Shown here one piece after another: positions 16,196 to 25,550 of a stretch of 41,743 bases of DNA (its first letter is position 1; each line of letters begins with the position of its first letter). The stretch covers positions 1 through 41,743 of the forward strand of contig DYHD01000011.1 of assembly GCA_020724365.1 (NCBI GenBank), read 5' to 3'. This stretch comes from Thermodesulfovibrio yellowstonii. Lineage in GTDB: Bacteria > Nitrospirota > Thermodesulfovibrionia > Thermodesulfovibrionales > Dissulfurispiraceae. Position numbers and translations under genes: made by a program. The notes beneath the pieces are model-generated. The model was given only the letters and a program-made list of their open reading frames with translations. It made no database searches and was not told the origin of the DNA.

Positions 16196-17768
16196 TGTCC
16201 TTTGCAGATGATAACATCGTTGAGCCCTTATCAGCAAATCCCGCGCTTTCAGGAGGAAAGGTTATCTTCTGCTTTTTCTGAAATATTTCTTTTTCGCTTG
16301 TCTCAGGGTAAGCAATTCTTTTATGAAATATTATTGTAAGACTATGGGTAAAGCGTTTTTTGATCTCTGATAAATCCTTAAGGGTTAGCTCGCATTCATC
16401 TATTTGACCATCTAAGAAAATATTATTAATTATTTTTTCTACGAGTGCGGAAATCCTTGCTGGGGTTGGATCAATTAGAGATCGGGCTGCAGCTTCTACA
16501 GCATCAGCCATCATTATAAGAGCAGCAACCCTTGTCTGGGGCTTTGGACCCTGATAGCGGTAGTCTTCTGGCACAGGAGGCATGTCGCCAGCCTTTTCTT
16601 TAGCCTTCTGATAAAAATAGGCTATACTGCTTGTGCCATGATGTTGTTGTAAAATATCTATGACCACTTGCGGCAATTTGTACTGTCTGCCAAGTTCAAC
16701 ACCTTCTTTAACATGATTCATAATAATCATGCTGCTCATATGGGGCGTTAATTTTTCATGTTTGCTGACTGTTCCTGTTTGATTTTCTACAAAATATTCA
16801 GGCATTTTAATCTTTCCGATATCATGATAATGAGCGCTTACTCTTGCTAATAAAGGATTAACTCCGACAGCTTCTGCTGCAACTCCAGCAAGGTTAGCAA
16901 CAATAACACTATGATGATATGTTCCGGGAGCATTTATCATAAGGTTTCGCATAAGGGGGTGCTCAAGATCTAAGAGTTCAATTAGGCTGATGTCTGTAGT
17001 AACGCTAAACATATATTCAATAAGTGGCAGTATTATCAAAATCATAGCAGAAACAATAATTCCTGAAGTTGCAGCAAAGAAAATTGCTGATATCGCAACA
17101 GAAGATAAAAAATCTTCCTTAATGAGGAAGATGATAGCAACGGTTAAAATATTTACTAAACTAATATAGATACCTCCCTTGATAAGAGAAGATCTTTTCT
17201 TGCATTTTAGAGCGCTAAAAGCAGCGGTAAAGCTGCCAATGAAAGCATATATTATAAGAAAAGGCTCATTAAGCCAGATTCCAGTTATTAGACTTATTAC
17301 AATTGAAAAGATAATAGCTGTGTGAAAATCAAATATAAGGGTAACAAGCATTGCTCCAAAAGGGATAGGAGCTCCAAAAATGAAAGCTGTGCTTTCAGGA
17401 AGATTAAGACCTTTTAAGATAGCCTCATTTAAATATGAAAAGAATCGGCAGAACAATAGTGTTGTAGTCATCAGAAGGCCTAAAAGGAAGAGCATTTTTT
17501 GGTTTTTAAAGTATGCAGGCTTATATCTTTTAATATCTTTATAGAAGATAAAGAGAATTATTGATATGAGGAAAAAACTACCAATAAATCGGTCAATAAT
17601 TATCTTTTCTTGAATAATTACAGATAATAAAAATCCAAGAGATATAACTATTGATATCCTTGTTATTTCTTCTTTATTGTTCTGCTTATACTGTCTAAGA
17701 TATTCAGGGATATTTTTTACTTTATTTAAAATGCTACCCTTCTGATATCCGTTTTTCGTATCTTTCAT
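16098..17768 (-). CDS. PgpH-like 7TM HD-domain phosphohydrolase (putative cyclic-di-AMP phosphodiesterase)
   Basis: A 556-residue membrane protein. About seven hydrophobic helices span residues 40-250, followed by a cytoplasmic HD domain. Metal ligands are visible in NAPGTYHHSVIVANLAG (H), VSAHYHDIGKI (HD) and a later HHGTSS. PgpH of Listeria hydrolyses c-di-AMP and usually has a large extracellular 7TMR-HDED domain before the helices; that domain is missing here. The C-terminal 50 residues are polar and look disordered; their codons contain the ybeY start. The 5' end overlaps phoH by 35 nt. The enzymatic role is inferred from the family. Confidence 0.85.
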   Translation of the reverse strand: MKDTKNGYQKGSILNKVKNIPEYLRQYKQNNKEEITRISIVISLGFLLSVIIQEKIIIDRFIGSFFLISIILFIFYKDIKRYKPAYFKNQKMLFLLGLLMTTTLLFCRFFSYLNEAILKGLNLPESTAFIFGAPIPFGAMLVTLIFDFHTAIIFSIVISLITGIWLNEPFLIIYAFIGSFTAAFSALKCKKRSSLIKGGIYISLVNILTVAIIFLIKEDFLSSVAISAIFFAATSGIIVSAMILIILPLIEYMFSVTTDISLIELLDLEHPLMRNLMINAPGTYHHSVIVANLAGVAAEAVGVNPLLARVSAHYHDIGKIKMPEYFVENQTGTVSKHEKLTPHMSSMIIMNHVKEGVELGRQYKLPQVVIDILQQHHGTSSIAYFYQKAKEKAGDMPPVPEDYRYQGPKPQTRVAALIMMADAVEAAARSLIDPTPARISALVEKIINNIFLDGQIDECELTLKDLSEIKKRFTHSLTIIFHKRIAYPETSEKEIFQKKQKITFPPESAGFADKGSTMLSSAKDNGNTDYKQTTVNQDKPVENKETSKEGSKFTDI

Positions 17769-18741
17769 ATGCTTTTACTATTTCCTGAACAAGCTTATGT
17801 CTTACAACATCCATCTCGGTGAAATATACAATCTTTATATCTTTCACATCTTTTAGGATTTTCACTGCCTCAATAAGTCCTGATTTTTTTCCAATAGGGA
17901 GATCTATCTGTGTAATATCGCCCGTAATCACCGTTTTTGATCCAAAACCAAGTCTTGTCAAATACATCTTCATCTGTTCTGTCGTTGTGTTCTGTGCCTC
18001 ATCAAGGATAACAAAAGAGTCATTCAGTGTCCTGCCCCTCATAAAAGCAAGCGGGGCAATTTCTATGCTCCCGCGTTCAATCAATTTAGTAGCCCTGTCT
18101 ATCTCCATCATATCGAATAGGGCATCATATAGAGGTCTTAGATATGGGCTGACTTTCTCGGCAATATCACCAGGCAGAAAGCCAAGCTTCTCCCCTGCCT
18201 CAACGGCAGGTCTTACCAGTACTATTCTTGAGACCTGTTTTGAGAGAAAGGCATTTATTGCCATTGCCATCGCAAGATATGTCTTTCCTGTGCCTGCTGG
18301 ACCTATACCAAACACAATATCGTAATTATGAATTGCCTCTATATATAATCTCTGATTTTCTGTTTTGGGGATGATAAATCTTTTTTTAGAAGAAACAGGA
18401 ATGCTCCCTGAGAACAGATTTTTTACAGATATATCTTTTCCTTCGGAGAGTGATTTGACGGCAGATGCAATATCTTCAGGTTTCAAAATATAGCCATTTT
18501 TATTGACAGCCCTTATTTCCTGAATTAATTGTTCAGCTTTATCTACTTTTTCCTCATCACCTCTTAAAAGTAATTTATTGCCTCTAACACTTATATCAAC
18601 TTCTATCAAATCCTCAATAATCTTAAAGGTTTTGTCCATACCTCCATGGACAAAAGGATATTCTCTTGCTTCATCGAGCTCAAATTCTACCGTTTTCGTA
18701 AGTGCCTCCTTACTTAAAGTCTGTTTAACATCTAAAATCAA
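17734..18741 (-). CDS. PhoH-family ATPase (PhoL/YbeZ type)
   Basis: A 335-residue P-loop protein. The N-terminal part (about 1-110) is a KH-like RNA-binding region seen in YbeZ/PhoL. The RecA-like domain follows, with Walker A GPAGTGKTYLAMA near 146-158 and Walker B DSFVILDEAQNTT. It works with YbeY in RNA metabolism in E. coli, and here it lies in the same operon (phoH, PgpH-like, ybeY). It overlaps the next gene by 35 nt. Length and motifs are normal. Confidence 0.94.
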   Translation of the reverse strand: MILDVKQTLSKEALTKTVEFELDEAREYPFVHGGMDKTFKIIEDLIEVDISVRGNKLLLRGDEEKVDKAEQLIQEIRAVNKNGYILKPEDIASAVKSLSEGKDISVKNLFSGSIPVSSKKRFIIPKTENQRLYIEAIHNYDIVFGIGPAGTGKTYLAMAMAINAFLSKQVSRIVLVRPAVEAGEKLGFLPGDIAEKVSPYLRPLYDALFDMMEIDRATKLIERGSIEIAPLAFMRGRTLNDSFVILDEAQNTTTEQMKMYLTRLGFGSKTVITGDITQIDLPIGKKSGLIEAVKILKDVKDIKIVYFTEMDVVRHKLVQEIVKAYERYEKRISEG

Positions 18742-18762
18742 TTATTAAACAACATCAAACCC

Positions 18763-19824
18763 TTATAAAATAAGCATAGCATCACCATAAGAGAAAAATC
18801 TATAACCCCTGTCAATAGCCTCCCTGTAAGCTTTGAGTATCAATTCACGGCTTGCAATGGTTGAAACGAGCATTAAAGGGGTTGATTTTGGGAGATGAAA
18901 ATTTGTTATAAGATAATCGACTGCTTTGAATGTATATCCTGGATAAATAAAGATATCGGTGTAACCGCATATTGATTCGTTATCGTTTTTTCTTGCATTG
19001 GATTTTGTAACTTTATTATATTGACCGCTCATAAACCCTTCCAAAGCTCGTGTGGATGTGGTGCCGACTGTAATTATTCTGTTTCCTTTTTCTTTGGCAA
19101 GCTCAATCTCTTTAAGCAGGGAAGGTGTAATCTCAAAAAATTCTGCCTCCATCTTATGCCTTGCTACAGATTCTGACTTGATAGACTTGAATGTCCCTAC
19201 TCCCACATGCAGGGTGAGAGTTCTGACAGCAACCCCGATATTCTTAATCTCTTTAATCAATGATTCAGTAAAATGCAATCCTGCTGTGGGGGCAGCTATT
19301 GAGCCAGTTTTTTTTGCATAAACGGTCTGGTATGTTATCTTGTCTTCTTCATCAGGCAGTCTGCCTATATATTTTGGCAGAGGCATATAGCCGTAAGTCC
19401 AGATTAATTCGTAAATGTTAGTTGATTTAATATTTAGAAATTTAATAAATCTTTTTATGATATTCGAGACTTCATCCCTTTCCATCCATATTTTTCCCTT
19501 AATATTTTCGGTTATGACTACTTCTCCTTCATATTTGCTTCGATACATTACCTCCCATGTGTTTTCTTTTAACTCTCTAACAAGTAATATATCAATCTGT
19601 CCCCCAGTTGGTTTTTGGGCGAGGATTCGTGCAGGGAAGACCTTCGTATCATTCATTATAAGCAAATCTCCCTTATTGAAATAATCTAAAATATTGAAAA
19701 AAAGACGGTGCTCTATTTTGCCATCAGGATGTAAAACAAGCAGTCTTGAATGATCCCGCTGTTTAATTGGTCTTGATGCTATGAGATTTTTAGGCAGGTC
19801 AAAATCGAAATCGCTAATCAGCAT
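18763..19824 (-). CDS. queA: S-adenosylmethionine:tRNA ribosyltransferase-isomerase QueA
   Basis: A 353-residue cytoplasmic enzyme that transfers the ribosyl part of SAM to preQ1 in tRNA, giving epoxyqueuosine. Family landmarks are FDLPKNLIASRPIKQRDHSR at the N-terminus, GSIAAPTAGLHFTE near 173-186, LTLHVGVGTFKSIK near 203-216, and TNFHLPKSTPLMLVSTI near the C-terminus. It overlaps the SpoIID-domain gene by 11 nt. QueH, which performs the next step, is encoded about 1.2 kb upstream in the same minus-strand run, which supports a real queuosine role. Confidence 0.96.
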   Translation of the reverse strand: MLISDFDFDLPKNLIASRPIKQRDHSRLLVLHPDGKIEHRLFFNILDYFNKGDLLIMNDTKVFPARILAQKPTGGQIDILLVRELKENTWEVMYRSKYEGEVVITENIKGKIWMERDEVSNIIKRFIKFLNIKSTNIYELIWTYGYMPLPKYIGRLPDEEDKITYQTVYAKKTGSIAAPTAGLHFTESLIKEIKNIGVAVRTLTLHVGVGTFKSIKSESVARHKMEAEFFEITPSLLKEIELAKEKGNRIITVGTTSTRALEGFMSGQYNKVTKSNARKNDNESICGYTDIFIYPGYTFKAVDYLITNFHLPKSTPLMLVSTIASRELILKAYREAIDRGYRFFSYGDAMLIL

Positions 19825-20839
19825 AAGATTTCAGTATAGCACCAGGATAAAATTTTGAGAGGATTTCTTTGTAGCTTTTACCTTCCTTTGCCATCTGTTG
19901 GGCGCTCCACTGACACATACCAACTCCGTGACCATATCCTTTACCCTGGAAAATGAAATAATCGTCATCCTTTGATAATTCAGTTATCATAGTACTTGGG
20001 AGCTTATCCCAACCGAGATTCTTTCTTAAATCTTTGGCAGGATAAAGACGTTCTCCATTGCTTGTTAGAATCCTTAAATCTTTAACCCTATTAGTTATAG
20101 TTTGAGAGGCTGGAGATATACCCTTAATCTGCTTGATATTTATAGCCCTTTCAATATCCAAAACAGGTATTCTCTTTTCCCAGACATGAAAAGGTGAAAT
20201 TTCTGAGTTGGTTTCAACTGGTTTTAGATAAGGGAGATCTTTTCCAAAAACCTCTGAGCAATCCTCTGTATGCCCCCCACTCGTCGAGTGATAGAAGGCG
20301 AGTATTGGCACCCCATCATATACGAGAACCTCTCCATTTGTTGAATTAACAGCCTTAATAATATTTTCAGAAATCATATCACCCCGATAAACCTGATGGA
20401 GTACAGAAGATGTAAGGTGATACGACATCTGATTGGGCATATTATTATTATTCTTTTGATATAAGGCATAGGTTCTTGATGCGACTGCTTGAGCTTTTAA
20501 GGCTTCATCCTCCCATTTGGAGCCGACCTCCGCTGCAACAACACCTTTTAAATAATCCTCCAAAGGAAGTTCATTGATAACATATAGACCATTTTTACCT
20601 TTCCAGACTTCAAGAATGCCTGAATATTTTTTTCCATATAAACCGACCTCGCCTTTTGTAATACCCATTTTTTCGATTTTTTCATTCTTTTGAGGTATTA
20701 CAGGGTTCTTAGCATCAACTATTAAAACCCTAATGATTTCAGTTGCTAAAGATGGCATAGGTGAGAAGGCTATTAAAAAACTTAAAAGACTAACTAAAAA
20801 TCCAGCATAAAAAATTTTATGAATTTTATAGCAAAACAT
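19814..20839 (-). CDS. SpoIID/LytB-domain protein (cell-wall amidase enhancer-like)
   Basis: A 341-residue exported protein. A signal peptide spans about 1-33 (hydrophobic FLVSLLSFLIAF, then SLATE). The SpoIID domain holds NELPLEDYLKGVVAAEVGSK, ALKAQAVASRTYAL, FYHSTSGGHTEDCSEVFG and, near the end, GKGYGHGVGMCQWSAQQMA. SpoIID in Bacillus is a lytic transglycosylase; homologues in diderm non-sporulating bacteria probably act on denuded glycan strands. It sits between queA and DUF2905 with tiny gaps. A phase-variable or sporulation role is not suggested. Confidence 0.9.
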   Translation of the reverse strand: MFCYKIHKIFYAGFLVSLLSFLIAFSPMPSLATEIIRVLIVDAKNPVIPQKNEKIEKMGITKGEVGLYGKKYSGILEVWKGKNGLYVINELPLEDYLKGVVAAEVGSKWEDEALKAQAVASRTYALYQKNNNNMPNQMSYHLTSSVLHQVYRGDMISENIIKAVNSTNGEVLVYDGVPILAFYHSTSGGHTEDCSEVFGKDLPYLKPVETNSEISPFHVWEKRIPVLDIERAINIKQIKGISPASQTITNRVKDLRILTSNGERLYPAKDLRKNLGWDKLPSTMITELSKDDDYFIFQGKGYGHGVGMCQWSAQQMAKEGKSYKEILSKFYPGAILKSYAD

Positions 20840-20841
20840 AA

Positions 20842-21066
20842 TTACCTCCTAAAAAAAAGCCATAAAACAATGGTTAATACTATGCTTAGGATTATGCTTG
20901 TAGCGATAGGGAAGTAAAAGGTAAAATTCCTTTTCTGGATTAGGATATCACCAGGAAGTTTTCCAAGCCAAGATATTTTGCCAGAAAGCATTATCAAAGC
21001 CCCTATAGCTACTATAATTAAACCTAATACTATGAGCAGTTTCCCTATATGTTCAAAGCCGTTCAT
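20842..21066 (-). CDS. DUF2905 small membrane protein
   Basis: A 74-residue protein with two membrane helices (about 8-28 and 50-72). Between them is the family core SWLGKLPGDILIQKRNFTFYFP, shortened in this description, with the conserved G-x-LPGDI turn. The function of DUF2905 is unknown. It lies 2 nt upstream of the SpoIID-type gene and its start overlaps the end of queH by 14 nt, so it belongs to the same transcript. Confidence 0.9.
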   Translation of the reverse strand: MNGFEHIGKLLIVLGLIIVAIGALIMLSGKISWLGKLPGDILIQKRNFTFYFPIATSIILSIVLTIVLWLFFRR

Positions 21067-21610
21067 TATACTGTATCTCTCTTATTTTGAAATACCGTTC
21101 CATCTCAGAATAGATGCACCCACAATATTTTTGCTGGTAAATCCCGAGTTCTTTTGATATTTTTTTGGTTGTATTAAAACCGCTCCTGAAATCTTCAGCA
21201 TGAAATCTTATAGAATATTTTCGCTCAACCTGCCTTCCTATATCTAATATCATATCAAATTTCTGGTAAGGACTTACGAGTAAAGAGGTAGTAAAGGCAT
21301 CAAAAGACTGTTCTTTCGCTATCTTTGCAGTTTCATCCAGTCTTATCCAATAGCAATATTCACATCTGTTTTGTTCCTTGCCTGAGACGGCTCGTGTAAA
21401 TTCTATCAGACCATAGCGATTTTGGTATTCGATATCAAGATTCCAGAACTCTTGTAATTTTATCAGGGCATCGAGCCTTGCTTTATATTCCATATACGGA
21501 TGAATATTGGGATTGAACCATAGGCATTTCACATATGCTCCCTTTTGCCATAACATCGTTATGGGATAGGTAGCACAATTGGCACAGCATATATGCATAA
21601 AAATATTCAT
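21053..21610 (-). CDS. queH: Epoxyqueuosine reductase QueH
   Basis: A 185-residue non-cobalamin epoxyqueuosine reductase. Cysteines in MHICCANCATYP (N-terminus), NRCEYCYWIRLDETAK (about 80-95) and QKYCGCIYSE (C-terminal third) match the Fe-S and metal ligands of QueH/DUF208. It reduces epoxyqueuosine in tRNA to queuosine, directly after QueA. A purine-rich stretch (AGAGGAA) is about 15 nt before ATG 21610, rather far, so the start could be off by a few codons. It heads the minus-strand run queH-DUF2905-spoIID-queA. Confidence 0.93.
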   Translation of the reverse strand: MNIFMHICCANCATYPITMLWQKGAYVKCLWFNPNIHPYMEYKARLDALIKLQEFWNLDIEYQNRYGLIEFTRAVSGKEQNRCEYCYWIRLDETAKIAKEQSFDAFTTSLLVSPYQKFDMILDIGRQVERKYSIRFHAEDFRSGFNTTKKISKELGIYQQKYCGCIYSEMERYFKIREIQYNERL

Positions 21611-21666
21611 AAAAATAAACTTGTATTCCTCTGAATTTTAATAGGCTTGAGATAATATCGTTCATA

Positions 21667-22035
21667 CTTAAGTATAGCCTATATTTTAATAGTTTTAAAT
21701 AGTTTATTCCAGCCTATCTGCTTATCCCAAATCCTGATTGAATATATCAAACACTGGCAGGACAGTCACCTGCCTGTTCTGAAAGATGACCCTTAGATAA
21801 GCCTTTGGCGTGAGCTCAGTCGAACGCTCAGGGTGACTGTCATGGTGAGCCCTTCGATAGACTCAGGACAAGCTTGTCGAACCATGACAGCTGGGACGGC
21901 TATTCTACTGGATTAGGGATGTTTAAAAAATCCTATATTGGGATTTGGGGTATATATACCTAATGACAAGTGAAGATATACTTTGATAATATGTAAGACA
22001 CATTAATTAACTCTATTTTGAAATGAGCAATATAA
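21667..22035. other. 369-bp divergent intergenic region carrying a dispersed repeat
   Basis: This gap separates queH (minus) from murJ (plus). I see no gene in it. Most of it is one copy of the CCCAAATCC-bounded repeat family (21726-21950), and the flanks are AT-rich and probably contain both promoters. Confidence 0.6.
21726..21950 (+). repeat. Dispersed palindromic repeat, copy A (MITE-like)
   Basis: It opens CCCAAATCCTGATTGAATAT and closes with GATTAGGGATGTTTAAAAAA, then TCCTATATTGGGATTTGGGG, so the ends are inverted (CCCAAATCC / GGATTTGGG). The ends match copies at 29811-29961, 35030-35199 and 38490-38540. The interior of this copy carries an extra hairpin, TGTCATGGT (21838-21846) with ACCATGACA (21881-21889), containing CCTTCGATAGACTCAGG-type sequence. 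No transposase is encoded. Confidence 0.75.
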
Positions 22036-23619
22036 TTGACTTCCAAAGGTAGAATAGCTAAAGCAGCAGGAGCAATGTCCTTTGCAACCCTTATTAGCCG
22101 TATATTCGGCTATATAAAGGACATGATCTTAGCAAAATATTTCGGGGCAACTGGAACTTCAGATATATTTTTTGTAGCCTTCAGGATACCTAATCTTCTA
22201 AGAGATTTAGTCGCTGAAGGCTCTATGTCATCAGCGTTTATTCCAGTCTTGACTGAAAGCCAGACAAAAAATGGCAAGGATGATGCAAACAGACTTGTCA
22301 GGGCAACATTTCTACTTGTCTTAATAGTTGTAGGCTTCCTCTGCATTTTAGGAATCATACTTGCTCCTTTTATTGTCTCAGCTGTTGCCCCCGGATTTAA
22401 AGCTGACCCTGAGAAATTCTCACTAACAGTCCTACTTACGCGCGTAATGTTTCCATTTCTTCTATTTATTAGTCTTGCTTCAGTTTCTATGGGAGCTTTG
22501 AATACGAGAGGGGTTTTCTTTATACCTGCACTGGCCCCAACTTTTCTGAACATAAGTATTATCGTGTGTGTCTTTGCATTATCTGTGCACTTTTTTAATC
22601 CTATAGTAGCAGTTGCTATTGGTGTGACATTAGGTGGACTTATTCAGTTTTTATTTCAACTTCCTTCTTTTAAAAATAAGGGATATACTTTTTTTACGAA
22701 ATCTAAAGATACTGAAGCTAAAAAAATTTGGCATCCAGGTCTTAAAAAAATAGGACTCCTTATAATTCCATCAATAACTGGTCTTGCAGTTGTTCAAATC
22801 AATATTTTTGTCAGCACAATACTTGCATCATATCTTCAAGAAGGCAGCATTACCTATCTATATTATTCTATGAGACTTGTACAGTTCCCTATAGGACTCT
22901 TTGGTGTTGCAATGGGAATGGCGGTGTTGCCCGCACTCTCTGAACATGCTGCCAAAAAGCAGTTCAACAATTTAAAAGAAGATTTTTCCTTTGCGCTCAG
23001 GCTTTTATTCTTTATTACCATCCCAGCGATGATAGGCTTGATTGCTTTAAAACAACCAATTGTAAATACCCTTTTTCAAAGGGGTGAATTCAGTTATTCT
23101 GCAACGGTAGGCACTTCTGATGCGTTGATGTTTTATTCCTTTGGAATATGGGCGATTGTAGGGGTCCGAGTCTTGGCTTCAACTTACTATTCGATGCAAG
23201 ATACAAAAACGCCTGTTAAGATAGCAATATTTTCCATGATATTGAATATTATTTTCAGCCTTTTGCTTATGAATCCTCTTCAGCACAATGGTTTAGCCCT
23301 TGCAAATGCACTCGCATCGATGAGTAATTTTATTTTGTTGTTTTATTTTTTGAGGATTAAATTGGGAGGAATTGGGACATTTAGAATTGCGATGTCTTTC
23401 CTTAAGATTTTGACTGCATCTTCTATAATGGGAATTTTTGGATGGTTTACGCTTCAAGGCGAGTTATGGAGGACAGACGGGGGATTCTTAATGAAGTCGT
23501 TTTATTTGAGCATAACTATTATAATATCTATCGTGATATATTTTATTATATCATATGTATTAAAAAGCGAAGAAATGAATTATATTTTAGGAAAATTCTT
23601 TAAAAAGAAAAGTAATTAA
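22036..23619 (+). CDS. murJ: Lipid II flippase MurJ (MviN family)
   Basis: A 527-residue polytopic membrane protein of the MOP superfamily with about 14 helices. RIFGYIKDMILAKYFGATG and FRIPNLLRDLVAEGSMSSAF near the N-terminus are MurJ signatures, including the arginines that line the lipid II cavity. It flips the peptidoglycan precursor across the inner membrane. An in-frame TAA lies directly before TTG 22036, so that TTG is the first possible start; the RBS is weak. It is followed 11 nt later by an MBL-fold gene. Confidence 0.95.
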   Translation: MTSKGRIAKAAGAMSFATLISRIFGYIKDMILAKYFGATGTSDIFFVAFRIPNLLRDLVAEGSMSSAFIPVLTESQTKNGKDDANRLVRATFLLVLIVVGFLCILGIILAPFIVSAVAPGFKADPEKFSLTVLLTRVMFPFLLFISLASVSMGALNTRGVFFIPALAPTFLNISIIVCVFALSVHFFNPIVAVAIGVTLGGLIQFLFQLPSFKNKGYTFFTKSKDTEAKKIWHPGLKKIGLLIIPSITGLAVVQINIFVSTILASYLQEGSITYLYYSMRLVQFPIGLFGVAMGMAVLPALSEHAAKKQFNNLKEDFSFALRLLFFITIPAMIGLIALKQPIVNTLFQRGEFSYSATVGTSDALMFYSFGIWAIVGVRVLASTYYSMQDTKTPVKIAIFSMILNIIFSLLLMNPLQHNGLALANALASMSNFILLFYFLRIKLGGIGTFRIAMSFLKILTASSIMGIFGWFTLQGELWRTDGGFLMKSFYLSITIIISIVIYFIISYVLKSEEMNYILGKFFKKKSN

Positions 23620-23630
23620 GGAGGATATAT

Positions 23631-24257
23631 ATGTGGATTAGAACTCTGCCTGTTGGCCCGCTCGAAGGTAATTGCATCATCATTGCAAATGAGGCTACAA
23701 AGGATTGTATAGTTATTGACCCTGGAGACGAGCCAGACATGATTATGGATGCAGTAAAAGTAAATGGTCTTAAAGTAATATATATTATATGTACTCATGG
23801 ACATTTTGACCATGTTGGTTGCGTAGGAGATATAAAGCAGGAAACTGGCGCAAGGGTTGTAATTCATAAAGACGAGGTCGAAATTTATGAGGCAGCAAAA
23901 GACATGGCATCTTTTTGGGGGTTTGATATAGACCCATTGCCAGAACCAGAAATAAAAGTACAAGAAGGTGATATAATACAGATTGGTGATTTATCTTTTC
24001 AGGTTTTGCATACACCCGGACATAGCCCTGGAGGTATATGTCTTTATACTACAGGCTTAGTAATAACTGGGGACACCCTTTTTGCAGGTTCTGTTGGGAG
24101 AACCGATTTTTATGGCGGGGATATCTCAAAGCTGAGAGAATCCTTCAGAAGGCTGATGAATCTACCTGAAGATACAAAGGTTATCACCGGGCATGGACCT
24201 GCTACTACAATTGGCAGAGAAAAAAGGACTAATATGTTTTCACATAACTGGCTATAA
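23631..24257 (+). CDS. MBL-fold metallo-hydrolase (glyoxalase II-like)
   Basis: A 208-residue cytoplasmic hydrolase. The binuclear zinc motif THGHFDHVG (about 56-64), LHTPGHSPGG (about 127-136), GDTLFAGSVGRTDF (about 147-160) and TGHGPATTIG complete the ligand set of the YcbL/GloB-like group. A strong AAGGAGG lies upstream of ATG 23631. Such proteins often hydrolyse thioesters such as hydroxyacylglutathione or related thiol adducts; the substrate here is not determined. It lies between murJ and greA. Confidence 0.9.
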   Translation: MWIRTLPVGPLEGNCIIIANEATKDCIVIDPGDEPDMIMDAVKVNGLKVIYIICTHGHFDHVGCVGDIKQETGARVVIHKDEVEIYEAAKDMASFWGFDIDPLPEPEIKVQEGDIIQIGDLSFQVLHTPGHSPGGICLYTTGLVITGDTLFAGSVGRTDFYGGDISKLRESFRRLMNLPEDTKVITGHGPATTIGREKRTNMFSHNWL

Positions 24258-24301
24258 TTATGAAGCTTTCCCTAATTTTGAAAAGGTTTAGGATGGACTA
24301 A

Positions 24302-24775
24302 ATGAACAGAATACCGATGACACTTGATGGGCTCCAGAAACTAAAGGGTGAGCTTGACAGGCTTATCAAGATTGAAAGGCCGGCAATTATTCAAGCAATC
24401 GCAGAAGCAAGAGCGCACGGAGACCTTTCTGAGAATGCTGAATACCATGCAGCAAAAGAAAAACAGGGATTTATTGAGTTGCGTATTAAGGAACTTCAGA
24501 TGAAGATAGGGCTTGCAGAGGTTATTGATACTAAAAAGATCAATCAATCAAGGGCTGCTTTTGGGGCAAAAGTTAGAGTTGTTGATATCGAAGCTGATGA
24601 AGAATATGAATTTATTTTAGTGGGTTCTGATGAAGCTGACTTAAAACACAAAAAAATATCCCTAAGTTCACCTGTAGGAAAGGCTTTGCTTGGCAAGCAG
24701 GTCGGGGATATCGCTATAGTCAAGGCGCCAGCCAGGACTATCGAATATGAGATAGTCGAGATTAGCTTTGTCTAA
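24302..24775 (+). CDS. greA: Transcription elongation factor GreA
   Basis: A 157-residue factor that rescues backtracked RNA polymerase. The N-terminal coiled coil (about 1-75) has the basic and acidic tip region ARAHGDLSENAEYHAAKEKQ, the clearest family signature. The C-terminal FKBP-like domain includes SSPVGKALLGKQVGD. The length is standard. Its stop overlaps the TTG start of pyrK by 8 nt, an unusual but tight coupling with pyrimidine genes. Confidence 0.96.
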   Translation: MNRIPMTLDGLQKLKGELDRLIKIERPAIIQAIAEARAHGDLSENAEYHAAKEKQGFIELRIKELQMKIGLAEVIDTKKINQSRAAFGAKVRVVDIEADEEYEFILVGSDEADLKHKKISLSSPVGKALLGKQVGDIAIVKAPARTIEYEIVEISFV

Positions 24776-25550
24776 GTATTTTCCTGCAGAAATAATTAGT
24801 AATTCATCTGTTAATAGGCAATTTCACTTGTTGAAGATAAGACCATTAGCAGAGACAATAGAACCTCAATGTGGGCAATTCTACATGCTACAATCATGCG
24901 ATAATTATGACCCTTTGCTTAAAAGACCCTTGAGCATTTTTAATTTTGATGAAAAGTATCTTCAATTTCTTTTCAGAATTAAGGGCAAGGGGACATCTTA
25001 TCTATCAAAAGTTAAAGCAGGCGACATAATTCATCTCATAGGTCCTCTTGGAAATGGCTACCTTGAGCCAAAAGGTGATTTTATTATTGTTGCTGGAGGC
25101 ATAGGGATAGCTTCCCTAATGCCATTGTTGGTAAAATTTCGAAAAAAAGCTATTCTTTTCTTTGGGGCAAGAAACTCTAATGAACTCTTAATGGTTGATG
25201 CTGCCTATGACATGGCAATAAACTCTTATGTATCAACAGATGATGGTTCAATCGGATATAAAGGTTTGATAACCGACCTTCTAACAGATTTCATAAAGTC
25301 TAATCATTATTCTAAAGAATTGCCAATATATTGCTGTGGTTCAATCCCTATGTTTAAAACATTAAAATCCATCATAGAAAGGCATAATATGACCTGCTAT
25401 GCGTCTATAGAAGAATATATGGCATGTGGTGTTGGGGCATGTTTGGGATGTGTAGTAAAAATCAAGAGTGATGAAGAAGGCGGTTTTTCATATAAAAGGG
25501 TATGTAAGGAAGGACCAGTATTTAATCTTAGAGATTTAATATGGCAATGA
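24768..25550 (+). CDS. pyrK: Dihydroorotate dehydrogenase electron-transfer subunit PyrK
   Basis: A 260-residue flavoprotein. The ferredoxin-reductase-type FAD domain (RPLSIFNF near 49-56; GKGTSYLSKVKAGD) is followed by the nucleotide-binding motif VAGGIGIASLMPL near 106-118. A C-terminal [2Fe-2S] cluster uses the cysteines in ACGVGACLGCVVK plus the later VCKEGP. It passes electrons from PyrD1B to NAD. It begins at TTG inside the greA end and overlaps pyrD by 10 nt, so greA, pyrK and pyrD are probably co-transcribed. Confidence 0.94.
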   Translation: MSKYFPAEIISNSSVNRQFHLLKIRPLAETIEPQCGQFYMLQSCDNYDPLLKRPLSIFNFDEKYLQFLFRIKGKGTSYLSKVKAGDIIHLIGPLGNGYLEPKGDFIIVAGGIGIASLMPLLVKFRKKAILFFGARNSNELLMVDAAYDMAINSYVSTDDGSIGYKGLITDLLTDFIKSNHYSKELPIYCCGSIPMFKTLKSIIERHNMTCYASIEEYMACGVGACLGCVVKIKSDEEGGFSYKRVCKEGPVFNLRDLIWQ

